Below, in pieces: positions 10,768 through 23,600 of a stretch of DNA of 64,000 bases. Positions within the stretch are counted from its first letter, which is position 1; each line of letters starts with the position of its first letter. The translations under genes and the position numbers were made by a program. The notes under the pieces are model-generated. The model made no database searches. It was not told the origin of the DNA and saw nothing but the letters and a program-made list of their open reading frames with translations. The stretch is from Fistularia commersonii (lineage: Eukaryota; Chordata; Actinopteri; Syngnathiformes; Fistulariidae). The stretch covers positions 8,264,501-8,328,500 of the forward strand of contig JBBMNZ010000017.1 of assembly GCA_037954325.1 (NCBI GenBank), written 5' to 3'.

Positions 10768-13376
10768 ATGGGCCAGGTTGCAAGCCTACCTTGTGGGAGA
10801 GGAGATTCTTATGTTGCAGAACTCTACGAATGGTTTAGGTAAGATTTACATTTGGCTTTTGAAACAAAGATAGAGTACATGTATCATCTGTTCTACACAG
10901 AGTTTGACTCGAGGGTTGAAAGAGATGACAGAGCTCCTGAAGTGTCTGGAAGATTTATGGTTCAATTCCTTTCTCATGTTTCAGAACTAAAAGTTGTTTG
11001 CTTTGTGAAAATGGGAGATTATATACATGGAAAACACCACGATTTCAGTCCTGATAAGCTTCATTTTGCTCTCTTGTAAAGTGGCTCAACGTCATTAAGC
11101 CTAATTATCTTGGCACGTGTGTGCCAGGGTGTAAGCAAGCTTTTAAACGCATGAAATTTCCACAGGCTGACCTTAATTCCAAATTTAAAAGGATGTTTAT
11201 CACTGTCAAGAATAGTGTGTTTTTTTTTTCCTTAAAACCATTGTTTTTTTCTGAATTAAAAATATCCTCTCTTTGTATGTCCTGTAACAGAATGTTTATT
11301 AATGAATGTCCAAGTGGCCTGATTACTCTTCATGAGTTTCAAAGGCATTTTTGCAACAGCACGGTGGGCAGAGAGTCAGCAGAATATGCAGAACAGATAT
11401 TCCGCACGCTGGACAATAACGGGGTAAGGAACACTGGCTTAAAGGCAACATGAGGCAAATGTATTCATGTAGCCTTTACAGGGTATAAATTAATGATTTT
11501 ACAATTTAGCTGGGCAAGATGGAAACATATAATATCAAAATATTCAGATCATCCTTTTTAAAATCCATATACATTATGGTATCTACCAAAGACTGGAAAC
11601 TTGTGTTCTTGCCTCACAACAAAGATAAATGGTGGAAGTATCCTGCATAATGTGGAGGAGTTCTACTTTCATTAAGAGGCCTTCAGCATATGTTTAGAAA
11701 ATCTGACACGTCACTCATGTACTTTTAAATATGTAATTTCAATTATACATGTAAAAAAATCTAAAAATATAACACATGTGTTGCTGCTACTTTCCAATGT
11801 CATTTCTGGATGAATTTCAAGTGTTTTAATTTGGTGATTCTTCTTTATGCAGATTTAAAGATGAGTGATTGGAAGTTCGCTCATGGTAGTTTCCTATTAA
11901 TTTTCCGAATATTTTGGAACTTTGCTCCAGGATGGCGTGGTTGACTTCAGAGAGTACGTCATGGCCATCAGCCTGCTCATTGAAGGTTCAGCTGTTGAGA
12001 AGCTTCGCTGGTCGTTCAAGCTGTTTGACCAAGACAGTGATGGTGCCATTACAAGGGAGGAGATGCTTGGAATAATGCAGGTGTGTGTTCTCCACTGTCT
12101 TCAGCGATATTTTAAAAATGAATCTCTATGTGATTTCTGTTTGTCTTCACAGGCTGTTTACAAGATGACCTTAGCTGCTGCATTAACCAAACCCAACCCA
12201 CTGACACCTGAGGAATGTACCAACAGAATATTTGTGCAATTAGATAAAGACAATAACGGTGAGAAATAGCATTGAAATAGGACCGAATAAGTCAGTTCCC
12301 TTTAGTTCAACTGAGAAAGAAGCATCTGCAACAAAGTTGACTTTTGGTGAATTCATAGATTTACAACTGTTTTTATTTCACTCAACATACAATATAAAAC
12401 CATGAACATTTGTACACATAAAAACATGTTTAAACTATCCTAATGTGTCGCAGTCAGACCTGTATTTTTTACTGAATGGTTTCTTTTTTGCCGTCACTGG
12501 AATATGAATAGTAAATCAAGGCAAAGTTATGGAGAATGAAGCAGATGGTGAAGAGAATTCATAATGTAGCTCTCAGCTTCCCAATACTTTAAATAGCTGC
12601 ACATCTGTTTTTCAATCTTTTCTGTTTCCATCAGCTTTTCCTTATATTTTTCTTTGCACATCGTGATGCTGCGCTGCATCAATTTATTTCATTTAATTTC
12701 TGACACTGTCTGAACAAGGTCTTTGTGCACATTCTGGAGTAATCTCCCTGTGGTTGATAAAGGATTTTTTTCTCTCAATTTATTACAATTGAATGGTCAA
12801 TCTTCTTTTTGAAAGAGAAGAAGAGAAGAGAAAAAGTTCGATTTGAAGTTTGTGCAAAGTTTGACACGAAAAGGCTATTTTTCTAATCGCGGGTAAAAAT
12901 GTACAAAGGGTTGCACACGAAATCATGTGTGAAGCAGCTGAATGTGTAAAATGAACAAAAAAATGAATAAATAAAGCAGTGAGAGGTTCTGTTTCCATTA
13001 ATGTTTAAATGGCTGCCATAAAAAAGTTTAACTTGAAAACTTAGATAAGACACATCTTTTATGAGTGTAAGTTGCAGAGATATGAGTTTAAGTTGCGGAA
13101 GTTAAAAAAATGTAAAAGTCACACAGCTTTCAAGGAATAATGTCCACATTTTAGGTGAAGTTTAAATGCAGGCCAGTGGAATGACCTGAGCATGTGAACT
13201 TGGTTTGGTAATTCCTGTATGTCGTTGTTGTGTCTGCAGCCATCATCAGTCTGGAAGAGTTCATTGAGGGAGCGCTAGATGATGATTGGATCAGGGAGAT
13301 GCTGGAATGTGATCCCAGCACAGTGAGGGTGGAGAGGCCCCTGAGGAGGGACAGTGCTTTGGGGACCCATGATTGA
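10768..13376 (+). CDS. Guanylyl cyclase-activating/inhibitory protein-like EF-hand calcium sensor
   Basis: A neuronal-calcium-sensor protein of the GCAP/GCIP branch, which regulates retinal membrane guanylyl cyclases according to calcium. Exons: 10768-10838, 11291-11423, 11931-12080, 12153-12258 and 13240-13376; they join in frame to 198 residues, typical for GCAPs. It starts MGQ, an N-myristoylation signal. EF1 is degenerate with the family's Cys-Pro pair (NECPSG). EF2 (DNNGDGVVDFRE) and EF3 (DQDSDGAITREE) are canonical. EF4 (DKDNNAIISLEE) has Ala instead of the usual Gly at loop position 6. The short first exon was placed by frame, the GTAAGA donor and the WFR-MF join to EF1. A poly(A) signal lies at 13639-13644. 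The family is clear. Which fish GCAP paralogue (GCAP4-8 or GCIP) it is cannot be decided here, so no symbol is given. Confidence 0.88.
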
Positions 13377-14700
13377 CCTGAAGTGGGTTGTTTTATTAAG
13401 TTGGAGGAAACACATGAACAAGACCATGTTGAGACTGTAATTTCCAGGAAATGTTATAATTTGGTCTGTTGTCTAACTTGTCTTAAAGATGTATGTTGTA
13501 ACGAGTATCTTTTTGAGAGTTTTTTCCAGGTTTGTTATCTGTGATCATATGTTACTACATCTACAATGAGTTGTTCTTTTTGGTCATATTTGTTGCATTA
13601 TTTTCTGTTTTTATATGTCTAAATGTATGGATTTATAAAATAAACCATAACTGTTAATTGATAATGATTTTAGACAGCCAATAGTAATGGAATATGTTTG
13701 GAGTATATTTACTGGAAATAACTCTTCCTTGTAAGTTTTGGAACTAATAAATGAATAGTTACATTACATCTGTTTCACTAAGTAATGCAGGACTTTACTA
13801 ACTTTGAGAGAGAATTGTTGCAGGACCATAAATTGCTAATTAAAAAAAAATCACTTATTATATAAGTGCAATATAAGAGTATTGAATTGTGACAAAATTA
13901 TTCATTGCAGGGGCAAAAGGAAAACATTGAAATAAATAGGTTCAGATGGGCAAAAAAATACAACAAATTATTTTAAAAAAGATGACTTGATGAATGAAAT
14001 GATTTAAAGAGATATAAGTAAGAGGATTAATGTAAAGATGTATTAGAACAAAATGTCACGTTTTGTCAGGCCACGTCGATTTGTTTTTATTTTAATTGCT
14101 AATTAAATATATATGAGGGGGGGAAGCATACCCCAAAGTAAATAGATGAACGTAGCAAGTTCTTTCTTCCATATAATTTCTAATAAAGTCTAATAAAGTC
14201 AACTTTATTATGCTATTATTAACTTAAATTAACTAAATTAGTAAAAGGACGTTAAAGAATATTAAAGTTTTTTTCAGTGTTGACACACACACACCGCCTG
14301 ATGTCGCCTGTGCGTATTGAGATCGGATCCCTAATGGACACTGAGGAAGATCTAAAAAGTTCCGGTCACTATTTGAGAAAGTTTACTTCTTAGTCCTCAG
14401 GCGGTTAGGGAGATCATCCTCCTGATAGGGTTTATTTCCGCAAGAGATTCTCACGGTTCCCTAAGTGAGGTGAAAGAGTATATATGTCATTCCCAAGGGC
14501 ACTAATAGTTCAGTTTCTCCAAGTTGAGTTGCATTTGGGTGAAATCTGGAAAAAGGGACTCACCTCGAGAAACGGAACAACGCACCAATCTGTCTCCCTA
14601 AGGAAACTCTGATTCCCCACTTTTTTATGTGCTTCCTGAATGCAGCAGGAATCCCATGACTGACCAATCCGGGGCGCAGGGGGGCGGGGCTTCTCCAGCC
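13377..14700. other. Calcium-sensor 3' UTR and intergenic region up to ppfibp1
   Basis: The 3' UTR probably ends shortly after the AATAAA at 13639-13644. The rest is AT-rich intergenic sequence that becomes GC-richer from about 14400, toward the ppfibp1 promoter. No further gene was recognised. Confidence 0.5.
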
Positions 14701-14869
14701 ATGACGTCCCAACTTTTCCAACAATCTTGTCACTTCGACATCATGGCGTAGCGATGTGGCCGGATGGGCAGGATTGCTGGACACGGAGAAGTTAGGACGA
14801 GAAGCGCTGCGGTGGTTAAAATAAAAAAGTTCAAGGAACGTCATTCGAATTCTTCTTTGGCGAGTTTCG
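14700..14869 (+). promoter_or_regulatory. ppfibp1: Probable ppfibp1 promoter and untranslated first exon
   Basis: GC-rich, CpG-containing sequence rises out of AT-rich surroundings and ends in a consensus donor, TTTCG|GTGAGT, with the exon end at 14869. The next exon of the gene (20655) begins with untranslated bases before its ATG, so a noncoding first exon must lie upstream, and this is the best candidate. The transcription start is not determined. Confidence 0.5.
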
Positions 14870-15671
14870 GTGAGTGACTTTTCCGTTGTTTTTCTCTCTG
14901 GGTTTTTTTCTGACCACTAACTTTAACAAGCGGCTGGCGTGGTTCGCGCACATGAATGTAACGTTACACTTTCCTCACCTTGTTACGGCGCGGCTGCGTC
15001 AGATTTTCACTTTTCGTTAGGTTTCAAAGAAAGTGAATAAAATTGAAAGTTAGCGGTCCAAAGTAGCTTTTAACTGTTTTACTTTTTACAAGAGTTACTG
15101 CGGGGCTCGGGTATCCCACTTTGTGGAAAATTTAATCAAATCGAAATCCCACTTGTTTGTATGATATCGTGGGCTAATGCGTTAAGCTATAACGTCGGTA
15201 TGTGCTGTTTTTTTCCGGCACTTCTCCGTCTTCCCCGTTCAAATCAAACTGTTTGCGTTGTTTAGCGTTGAAACGAGTGTTTACAAGGTTGCCGGTAACG
15301 CGAGGAAATCAGACGGTAAATCTCGTTGCACCCGGTGTCTGCGGCCACCACACTTTTAGCACAGATTAAAACCACGCTGTGTTTGAGGCGACGCTTTGTG
15401 GACTCCAGCTGGTGAATTGACCATGGTTGTAAATAAAGGAGGTTTGCCAAGAGTTTTACTGCGTGGAGCTCGTCTCAATGATCAGCTGTTGTCTTGTCCT
15501 CCAGACGACATTAAGATGATGGTCATTCCAGTGATATCCAGAGCAACACGGTTATCTGTGAACCGGATCGCCGTCTGACCGTCCCAAAGAAAACAATGAT
15601 CTTGGTTCACAGCTCAGTAATTCCTCCGTGATTTAACATGTATGAGTTCGAATCCCTGGAGCATAAGGGAC

Positions 15672-15672
<1 letters not shown>

Positions 15673-15711
<39 letters not shown>

Positions 15712-15740
15712 TGTGTCTGTGTCTGTGTCTCTGTGTGTGG
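15673..15740. repeat. (GT)n followed by (GTGTCT)n microsatellite
   Basis: About 19 GT units, then GTCTGT-type variants, in ppfibp1 intron 1. Confidence 0.95.
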
Positions 15741-18700
15741 CGTCCGCTTTCAATGTGCAGCTTCTTTGTGATTTAACCCAAGGAGATTCACCCGGCATAG
15801 TAATTACCGTATTATTCAGATTTAAGGGGAAACCCCCAAAACACTCTATTCCTATCTGAACCGCAGCAAAAAAATCTCGGATATTTTGATGAAAAAAGCC
15901 AGTTGAATTTTGGTTTGAATCTCAGTGGACAGTGTTTTTTAATTGATTATTTGTTAGTAAGGGAAGTCCTGTTTGGATTCAGAAATAATCTCTTTTTAAA
16001 ACTTGGTTTCGTTTTATTTATTTTTTCCAATATGTCAAATAACCTTTAAGGCAAGTGGAGGCATAGGTAGTGCAGTTGTGAGTAATATGAAAAGAATGTT
16101 ACATGCTCTACAACCCAAATAAAGTGCCTCCGTGGTCTTTTGTGTTTATACTGGCAGTGTAATTCTTTTAAAGATTTTAATCACACTGAACCAATGGTGT
16201 TTTGTGGGTTCAAATTTTGCTCCGGGCCAATCTGTTTTATACCCACGCATTTTCTCTTAGGCAAGGTTGTTTGGCAGTGTAAAATTAGTAATGAGGTATT
16301 CTGCCCACTTGCTCAGGTTGGAAATAGCTGCAGGTTATTCCAGAGCAGCGCCCGGCAGGCAGCTGGTGGACACCTTCACTGGATGCAAAGTTTACAGGAA
16401 TGCTTGATTCCCTTTTTTTTTTTTTTACACCAGGGTACAAAAGCCTAAGCTCAGTCACCACATCAAATCACTGCAAATGCTCGAAATGTATCTATTTTTA
16501 CCATTTAGAGAAATACAAGAGTTTCCCAGTTCCCTTGATATGATATAAAAAGAAAAGTTTTGGCTCCATGATGTGATGGCAAATAAACAGTTTTTATTCA
16601 TAGTACCTCTTAAACCTATTTTCACACCAGTGGTGATGAAGCTTCCATGCAAGACAAGCTGGCCTGGCCATTGGGATCAACTCCCAGAGCTGTGGGGACT
16701 ATAACCACCGAAACAGAGATGAGTGAAAGAGCTGAACTTCCCCTGATTCACAGCTGCTTATTCTAAATGTGTCAGGGGTGTCCCGGGCTGAACAGAGAGT
16801 CCCCCTGTTTGCTGAAAACAATTTTTCCTAAGGAAATACTGTGTAAAGTTGAATACTGAGTGGGTGTGCATGACTCAATTTTTGGAAAGTGCCGTGTATG
16901 ATCACCACAGAAATAGTCTCTTTATGTTACCTGGATAAAACATAACAAGGAGAGCAAAGTGCTGCATGATTTGTGCTGGGGTTGTAAATTCCTTTTTTCC
17001 ATGAACCATTTTACTGACGCTGTCTTCTCACGAGCTGTTAGAGCCAGCTGGAAGACTCCTGTAAACACTTTCTCCCCTTAGATACAAGTGGCCCCGAAGC
17101 TACTTTTTTTGTGTTACATTTCCTGTGTGTGCGTGAGTATTGTTTACTGGTCATTCAGAGTATGTGGATTTACAACATATCAGTGGTGCTGCAGTTTTCA
17201 AAGTGACTGCAGTATAGATAGGAAAGGTTCTCCCTGAAGGGGCTGGAGCTGATGGATTTGAAAAGCCATTATTGTCCAGTCTCCGAGATGTATTCATTTT
17301 CTCAGCGTGCCTCTACAAACTACATCTCCGTTTTCACTGTAGGGCAAGATTGCTTTTTGAATGACTATGCTGTCTGTGGGTTTTGGTTTAAGGCACTTTA
17401 TATTTGAAAAGAGGGAGGCAGGTGTTTTTTTTCCCCTCCAAATACCATGTGTAGTGTATAGCTGCATAGTCTTCTGTCCTGTCGTGTCTCAGTCAAAATA
17501 CTCTGCTCCCATTAACAATAGTGCTCTTTGTACGTCGTATGGTTAGTGTAAGTTGTGCGTATAGAAGGTAAGACAGTAAGGCTCTGTTATTTTTGAGATT
17601 GCTCTATGATAGCAACTCAATACATTCAGTATCCATACTGGCAGAAACAGATTTCCTCCTATCTAATGTTTCTTCAATCAAGCCAAAAAACTACATTTAT
17701 TAAGGCCAACAGTGAATGAGCTGGTCAACAAAAAGTTAGACTATGCTTTACATTTTTTTTACCAATGTTGTTCAATGTTAGAACATTATTTCTTGACCAA
17801 GTTGTTTTCAGAACTGTTATGAATATTTCAAAAGCAATCTTCATATCATCTTTAATTTTAGTTGTACTTCTTTCTTTTCACAGCAGCAATTGTCATTTCA
17901 ATGCTTATCATTCAATTAGAAATGCATACTAGCACCTACTAGTTAAGGGTACTATTATGGTTATCTTCCAGAGTCATTATAGATCCTAATCGGAATCCCA
18001 ACATATCTGACACAGTGTAAACAAAAGCAGTATGAAGCATCCTTAATAATCTTTTAGATAATTCATCAATGAAAATGGCATTTCAGCAGCAGAGTTAAAA
18101 TGTTAAATTTGAAAGGCCAATACCCGTGGTAAAAGATGTTTATTTTGAAAGGTGGTGTGACATCTCTCCTGTTCCATGTGACTTACATGCATGGTGGTAT
18201 CCTGGGACCTAAAGACAGAGCGCGCTTCCCTGTAATTTGTCACATTTGTGTTGAAATCCCCCTGGACTTTGTAACCTTTGAATGATGTCATCATACTTTA
18301 CACATGTTGAGTTTCGAGTGACAGTTGGACAGCAGATTTCTGAACAGCATGTCTGGTCTTGGCCAAAAGTCTTTGAAGTATGTTTGCTGTAAGCCATGTG
18401 TTGAGCTTTCCCGTATAAGCTTCTTTGGTGTGTGTGTGCTTGCGTGCACGTGCACGTACGTGTATGTGACTGGTTTTTGAAAAAGATGCCCCACAGGTTG
18501 TCTTTCTTATAATTAATTTCCTGACTAGTTCCTCACTGGCCAAGATTCTATTTTTTTCCTCTGACAATTCTTTAGAATTTGCAGGATTGGTAAAATTCCA
18601 GCATTTTAAATGTTGAGACTGCAAGAAGTATTGTTTGCTAACAGGTGACAAACAAGCCAGCAGTTTACTATGAAAGTCTTGGTCTTATTTTTTTCCATTT

Positions 18701-19841
18701 TTTATCCTGTATGATTTGTGAATTTTGGTGCGTTCTTATATCTTCTACACACAATAGCGAACCTCACTGCAGGAATGCTAAATATCAGTGTTAGGGCTGT
18801 GGGTTGTTTCCATGAAGCTTGAGACTGCTGCTGCCATTATTTAGCCACTCCCAGGATGTGTGGCAGTTGATTAAAGGAAGAGGTGTTTGAATGTGTGTGT
18901 TGGACACATTGTGGGGACCCACCTAGGTTTTGTGGACAATTCCCCATCGTGAAATATAAGGGGGAAAATGTGCTGCAAGGTGAGTGCAATGCTTGTAACG
19001 GTTAGTGTAAATCTTGTGAAATATAATTGAACTCAGTCTGAAGTGATGGAAATACAACTCTGCTGATTATGTTTGCAAATGAGTGCCTCTTCATGCATAT
19101 TTGTTTATGAATATACAGCTCAGCCTTTTAATCAAACAAGATAAAGAGACTGCTGTGTCCCTCTGGCTGATATTCAAGACTTGGACACGCCAATGCATCC
19201 CCACGTAGTTCTAAACACAGAGTGTCTAGTGTCTTATTGCTAGAACATTTGTTATACCAGTATTTTAGGCAGATAACCTCACTTCTAGAGGGCAGTAGAC
19301 AAAATCTTCGGACAAAATCTGAAAAGTAGTGTGTTTGCGCTCAGTAGAACAAATAATTGTATTTACATGTTAGGATTTGCTTAAATACGTTGCATATATC
19401 AGTTGGTCAGTGATTATTGACGGCACTAGTAGGTTCACAGTGGTGAGAACGTTCAGTGAATCATACACAGTGATCAAGCTCAAATTTAAGGCAGTTCAAC
19501 AATTCAGTATTATTATTCATACCTGGCTCACTTATGGGCCAGAATTGATTACCTTCTTGAAGTCTTGTTCCATTATTGCAGCTCTGACTACACCTATACA
19601 AATATTGTGTTATCTGAAGTCTGATTGCTTATTTGGGGGCAGACTGTAAATGTGTGTTTTTTCTTGTGGGTGAGAATCATTTTACTACTCAGCTACTCAG
19701 TGAATTTATGGGAGCCTGACAAAGATATGTTGTTTAATCTGGCATATAAAGTACCAGAATGTGGGGTTGGATTTGTCATGACCTTCATCTGTAAATCCAT
19801 AATTGATAAAGGCACTGACAATTATTTGTTCTGCTGAGCGC

Positions 19842-19898
19842 AAACATACATATATATTTACATACATACACACATACATATATGTGTGTATGTATGTA

Positions 19899-19972
<74 letters not shown>

Positions 19973-20022
19973 TGTATGTATGTATGTATGTATGTATGTA
20001 TGTATGTATGTATGTATGTATG
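19842..20022. repeat. Compound (CATA)n-(TG)n-(TA)n-(TATG)n microsatellite
   Basis: A CATA-rich left arm at 19842-19885 is complementary to the TATG-rich right arm. Between them lie GT and TA tracts. The last block is about 20 TATG units ending near 20022. Confidence 0.93.
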
Positions 20023-20672
20023 TATTTATAAAAATGGAAAACATCTGACACACTTTACTTCTTTACTGTAGTAGCCACTCAACATTTCTGGACAAATTAT
20101 TCCGTCAAATCCCTTTGTTTGCAACCGAACCTTTGCAAAAACTTTTTTTGCATGATAATCATACCTTAGAATATACAGCAACTTAATCAGTCATAGGAAA
20201 TGCAAATTTGCTTTACCGTATTCATTGTATTTGAAAATGTTTTTGATATACATCTTGCAGATACTAAGCATTTGTAGCTTCCTTTCAAGGACTCAGTTCG
20301 ATGTTCAGCTAAGGTTAACTTAACACTGTCACACACAACTTGGTTCAGTCAAAATAAACCTTAGCTGTTTTTGATCAGGAAGTTCCTGTCTGTCTTATCG
20401 CATTCCTGTTTTCAGTTAGTGCTTTGTACCCTACCACCTGCCATCAAACCATGAATGTTTAAAGGTTATTTTGAAAATAATTACTGAAATGCAGAAATGT
20501 TTTAAAACTTAAGATAACTCAACAGAAACGTGTTGTTCATATGTGTTTCCTTTACTAACTATATTGTTTCCCATTATGTTTCCAGTTTGTTGATTTTGTT
20601 TTTAAAGGAACCCAACTTCAGTCCAACTAATTATGCCTAATTGTGTCTTTCTAGGTTTACCAGAGAGTGAAG

Positions 20673-23600
20673 ATGATGTCCGATGCCAGTGACATGTTGG
20701 CAGCTGCCCTGGAGCAGATGGATGGCATTATAGCAGGTGCAATTCAAAGCTTTTCACATGTCCTCCAGAGCTTTATAGTAATTAATGAAGATTGAAAGGG
20801 TGTTGAAGTGATTAGAATCTGGTTGGGCTTTGCTAATATGATAATAATGATAATTATTGATAATAATAAAATGGAACTTATTGCTTTCTGTTTTATAGAA
20901 ATAAAGCATGGTATATTATTGGTATAACATCCAAAATAATCCCTTTTGCCTTTTAATTATATAAATATGTAATTATAATATTATGCCTTATACTGTATAC
21001 TAACTTGTCACTTTGCTACGTACACCCCGTTAAGGCTTTGTTATGTACAGTGCTGCAGCGACTAATACGAAGGGAGGAAAATATTTTTCAAATAGTTCAA
21101 CATTAATACAAATTGAAGCCTCTAAAATGGTCATCATACCATTAGAAAATCCCTTTGCAAAAGCTGAAATGAAAAAAAATGAAACATGATTTAAAGGAGT
21201 TAAACATGACACTGAACTGTCCTCTGTAATCAAGCTCCTCCTGAAATGTAATTGTCTTCTGCATCTTCATCTTAGGCTCTAAGGCTTTGGACTACAGCAA
21301 TGGCTTATTTGACTGCCAGTCCCCCACCTCTCCCTTCATGGGCAGCCTTCGGGCACTTCACCTTTTGGAAGACCTGAGGGGTGTTCTGGAGCTGATGGAC
21401 ACTGAGGAGAGGGAGAGTCTCCGATGCCAAATCCCTGATTCCACTGCTGATAGCCTGGTTGAGTGGCTCCATGGTAACCTGGTGAGAGGCTCTCATGCAG
21501 CATGACATCAGCAAAAGTTATGCAGTTATATTAGCAGCTGAATTAGCATTCAAGGCAGGTGTTGAAGTTTATCATACATTGCCTAAACATGTTCCAGAAA
21601 TGTATGTTTGGAAATTATTACATTAATGTAAAACACATAAGACTGTCACAAAATATTCACAAGCAATTGAAAACATAATTGATTTTGCTGTTTTAGCTCA
21701 TTATTCTAGTAGAAACAGTATCATTACCACTACGTGCAGATTTTCAAAACACTTTGGAATCAATCCAAGTCAAGCTTTGCCTAATGCCTTGGTAAAAATA
21801 TGACAAAATGTCCACAGACCTTTGAAAGTGCATATTAAAATTGTGTCAATGAAGACATTGTTGGAGGAAGTTCACAATCGTGTTTATTAAGTGGACCCAT
21901 TACTGTCTTATTCTACTAAGTCCCCTTAGAATGAAAGAGGAAATGGTGGTGTTCTGAATGTCACATCTTGTGAGCTGCGAAAAAAAAAAAAAAACATAAA
22001 GACTGCTTGGGAACCAGACGTGTGTTTGTGAGAGAACTGGGCTTGTTCCAGATAAATGCCAGAGATTTTGTGTAATGCTGTAACTCATTCCATGCTGCAG
22101 CCTTCTTTTCTCAGCCATGTTGGGTTTTGTTTGTGGATGTTAAAGCACTGCTGCTGCAGTTATTTCACCGGGGATCATTGCTGGGCACCAACATCTATGA
22201 ACTAATCATCCGTCGATTCCAATGGATTACAGAAGATTTATTACTAATTCCATGTTCTTAACCCCTGTTTTCTTCTGTCCTTATAGTCCAATGGGCACAT
22301 CTCTTTGGGTGGGGGTGACCACTACCAAGAAAGACTGTCCCGTCTTGAGAGTGACAAGGAGTCTCTCGTGCTACAGGTTAGCTACAAAGAACACAATGAT
22401 ATAAATCCTCCTTTAAAATCATTTGATAAATGAATATTAATGTTGCATGCAGGTGAGTGTGTTAACGGACCAGGTGGAGGCTCAGGGAGAGAAGATCCGG
22501 GACCTCGATTTGTGTTTAGACGAACACAGGGAGAAACTCAATGCCACTGAAGAGATGCTGCAACAGGTGTGAAAAGCTGCTTGGGTTTCCCAGAGGCAGT
22601 ACCAGAGTGCTGATTTTACATGTCTGCCATGATGCGTCTTCAAAAATCTATTTTATTGATCAGGTTATCTTGACTGTGGGTTTTAAAACATGTTGCTGTT
22701 TTTATGTTTGCCACTACTTAACTGTTGTGCTTTTACTCTTTCTTTACAATTAATATAAATGGATGGTTGCAGTGCTGTATGTAGATTTCAACAAATATTT
22801 AGCACCATTAACACCTCCATAGCTCCCACCCCCTTATGTAGATTTAGACAAATGTGTACACCATCAACAAAGTACACCTCAACTGCACTGCCCACCCCAA
22901 CCCCTGACAGTTAAAATATTACAATTGACCATATTGGAAGTGATCTATGAAAGCATCCCATCTTTACCCCACTACTAGTCATTACATCAAATCACATTCA
23001 CATATTTCAGGATCAGTGCTCAGCAGAGGTTTTTATCTAATGTTTAATAATATTTTTTTTTCAAATTTACTCTATCTTTATAAATGTTCTATTCATAATT
23101 TACATATTATTTATATAAGTTCGTAATTTAATATTACATTGATATTTAATTTAATACTGAGGGCTTTTTTTACCGTCAATTATAACCAAATTGTTTCAAT
23201 TTATCTTTATATGTCATTATAGGAGCTTCTGTGCCGAACAGCCCTCGAGACCCAAAAATTGGAACTGATGTCTGAAGTGTCCAATTTGAAGATGAAGCTG
23301 AATTCAATGGACAAGCAGAGATTGGACTTTGATGACAGATTTCGAGATAGTGATGTACGTGAGCAAAAGTTTTCAACAGAAATGATCTTTGTTTCTGCAT
23401 GTTTATCTTTCCTCACCTGCGTTAAGGCACACACTTCCTCCCTTGATTCAACAAGTCAGTCTGGCACCTGTGTGGGAGAAGGCCATCTAGTTTCAAAGTA
23501 GATATGTGTCAATCTAATTCACTAAGCCATTGTTGATAGATCAGTTGCCTCTGTCTTAAATATCAATGAAAAACTGTTACATGTCAATTGACTAAACTTT

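Larger units (their letters stand above)
14870..20654 (+). other. ppfibp1: ppfibp1 first intron
   Basis: About 5.8 kb between the putative noncoding exon and the ATG exon. It contains a (GT)n/(GTGTCT)n microsatellite at 15673-15740 and a complex TATG/TA/TG tract at 19842-20022. No conserved coding exon was seen. The reading frames over the repeats are artefacts. Confidence 0.6.

Noticed and set aside
21040..21130. Another hAT end (CAGTGCTGCAGCGACTAAT)
   Set aside because: The left end resembles a hAT terminus, but I found no matching right end or 8-bp duplication.
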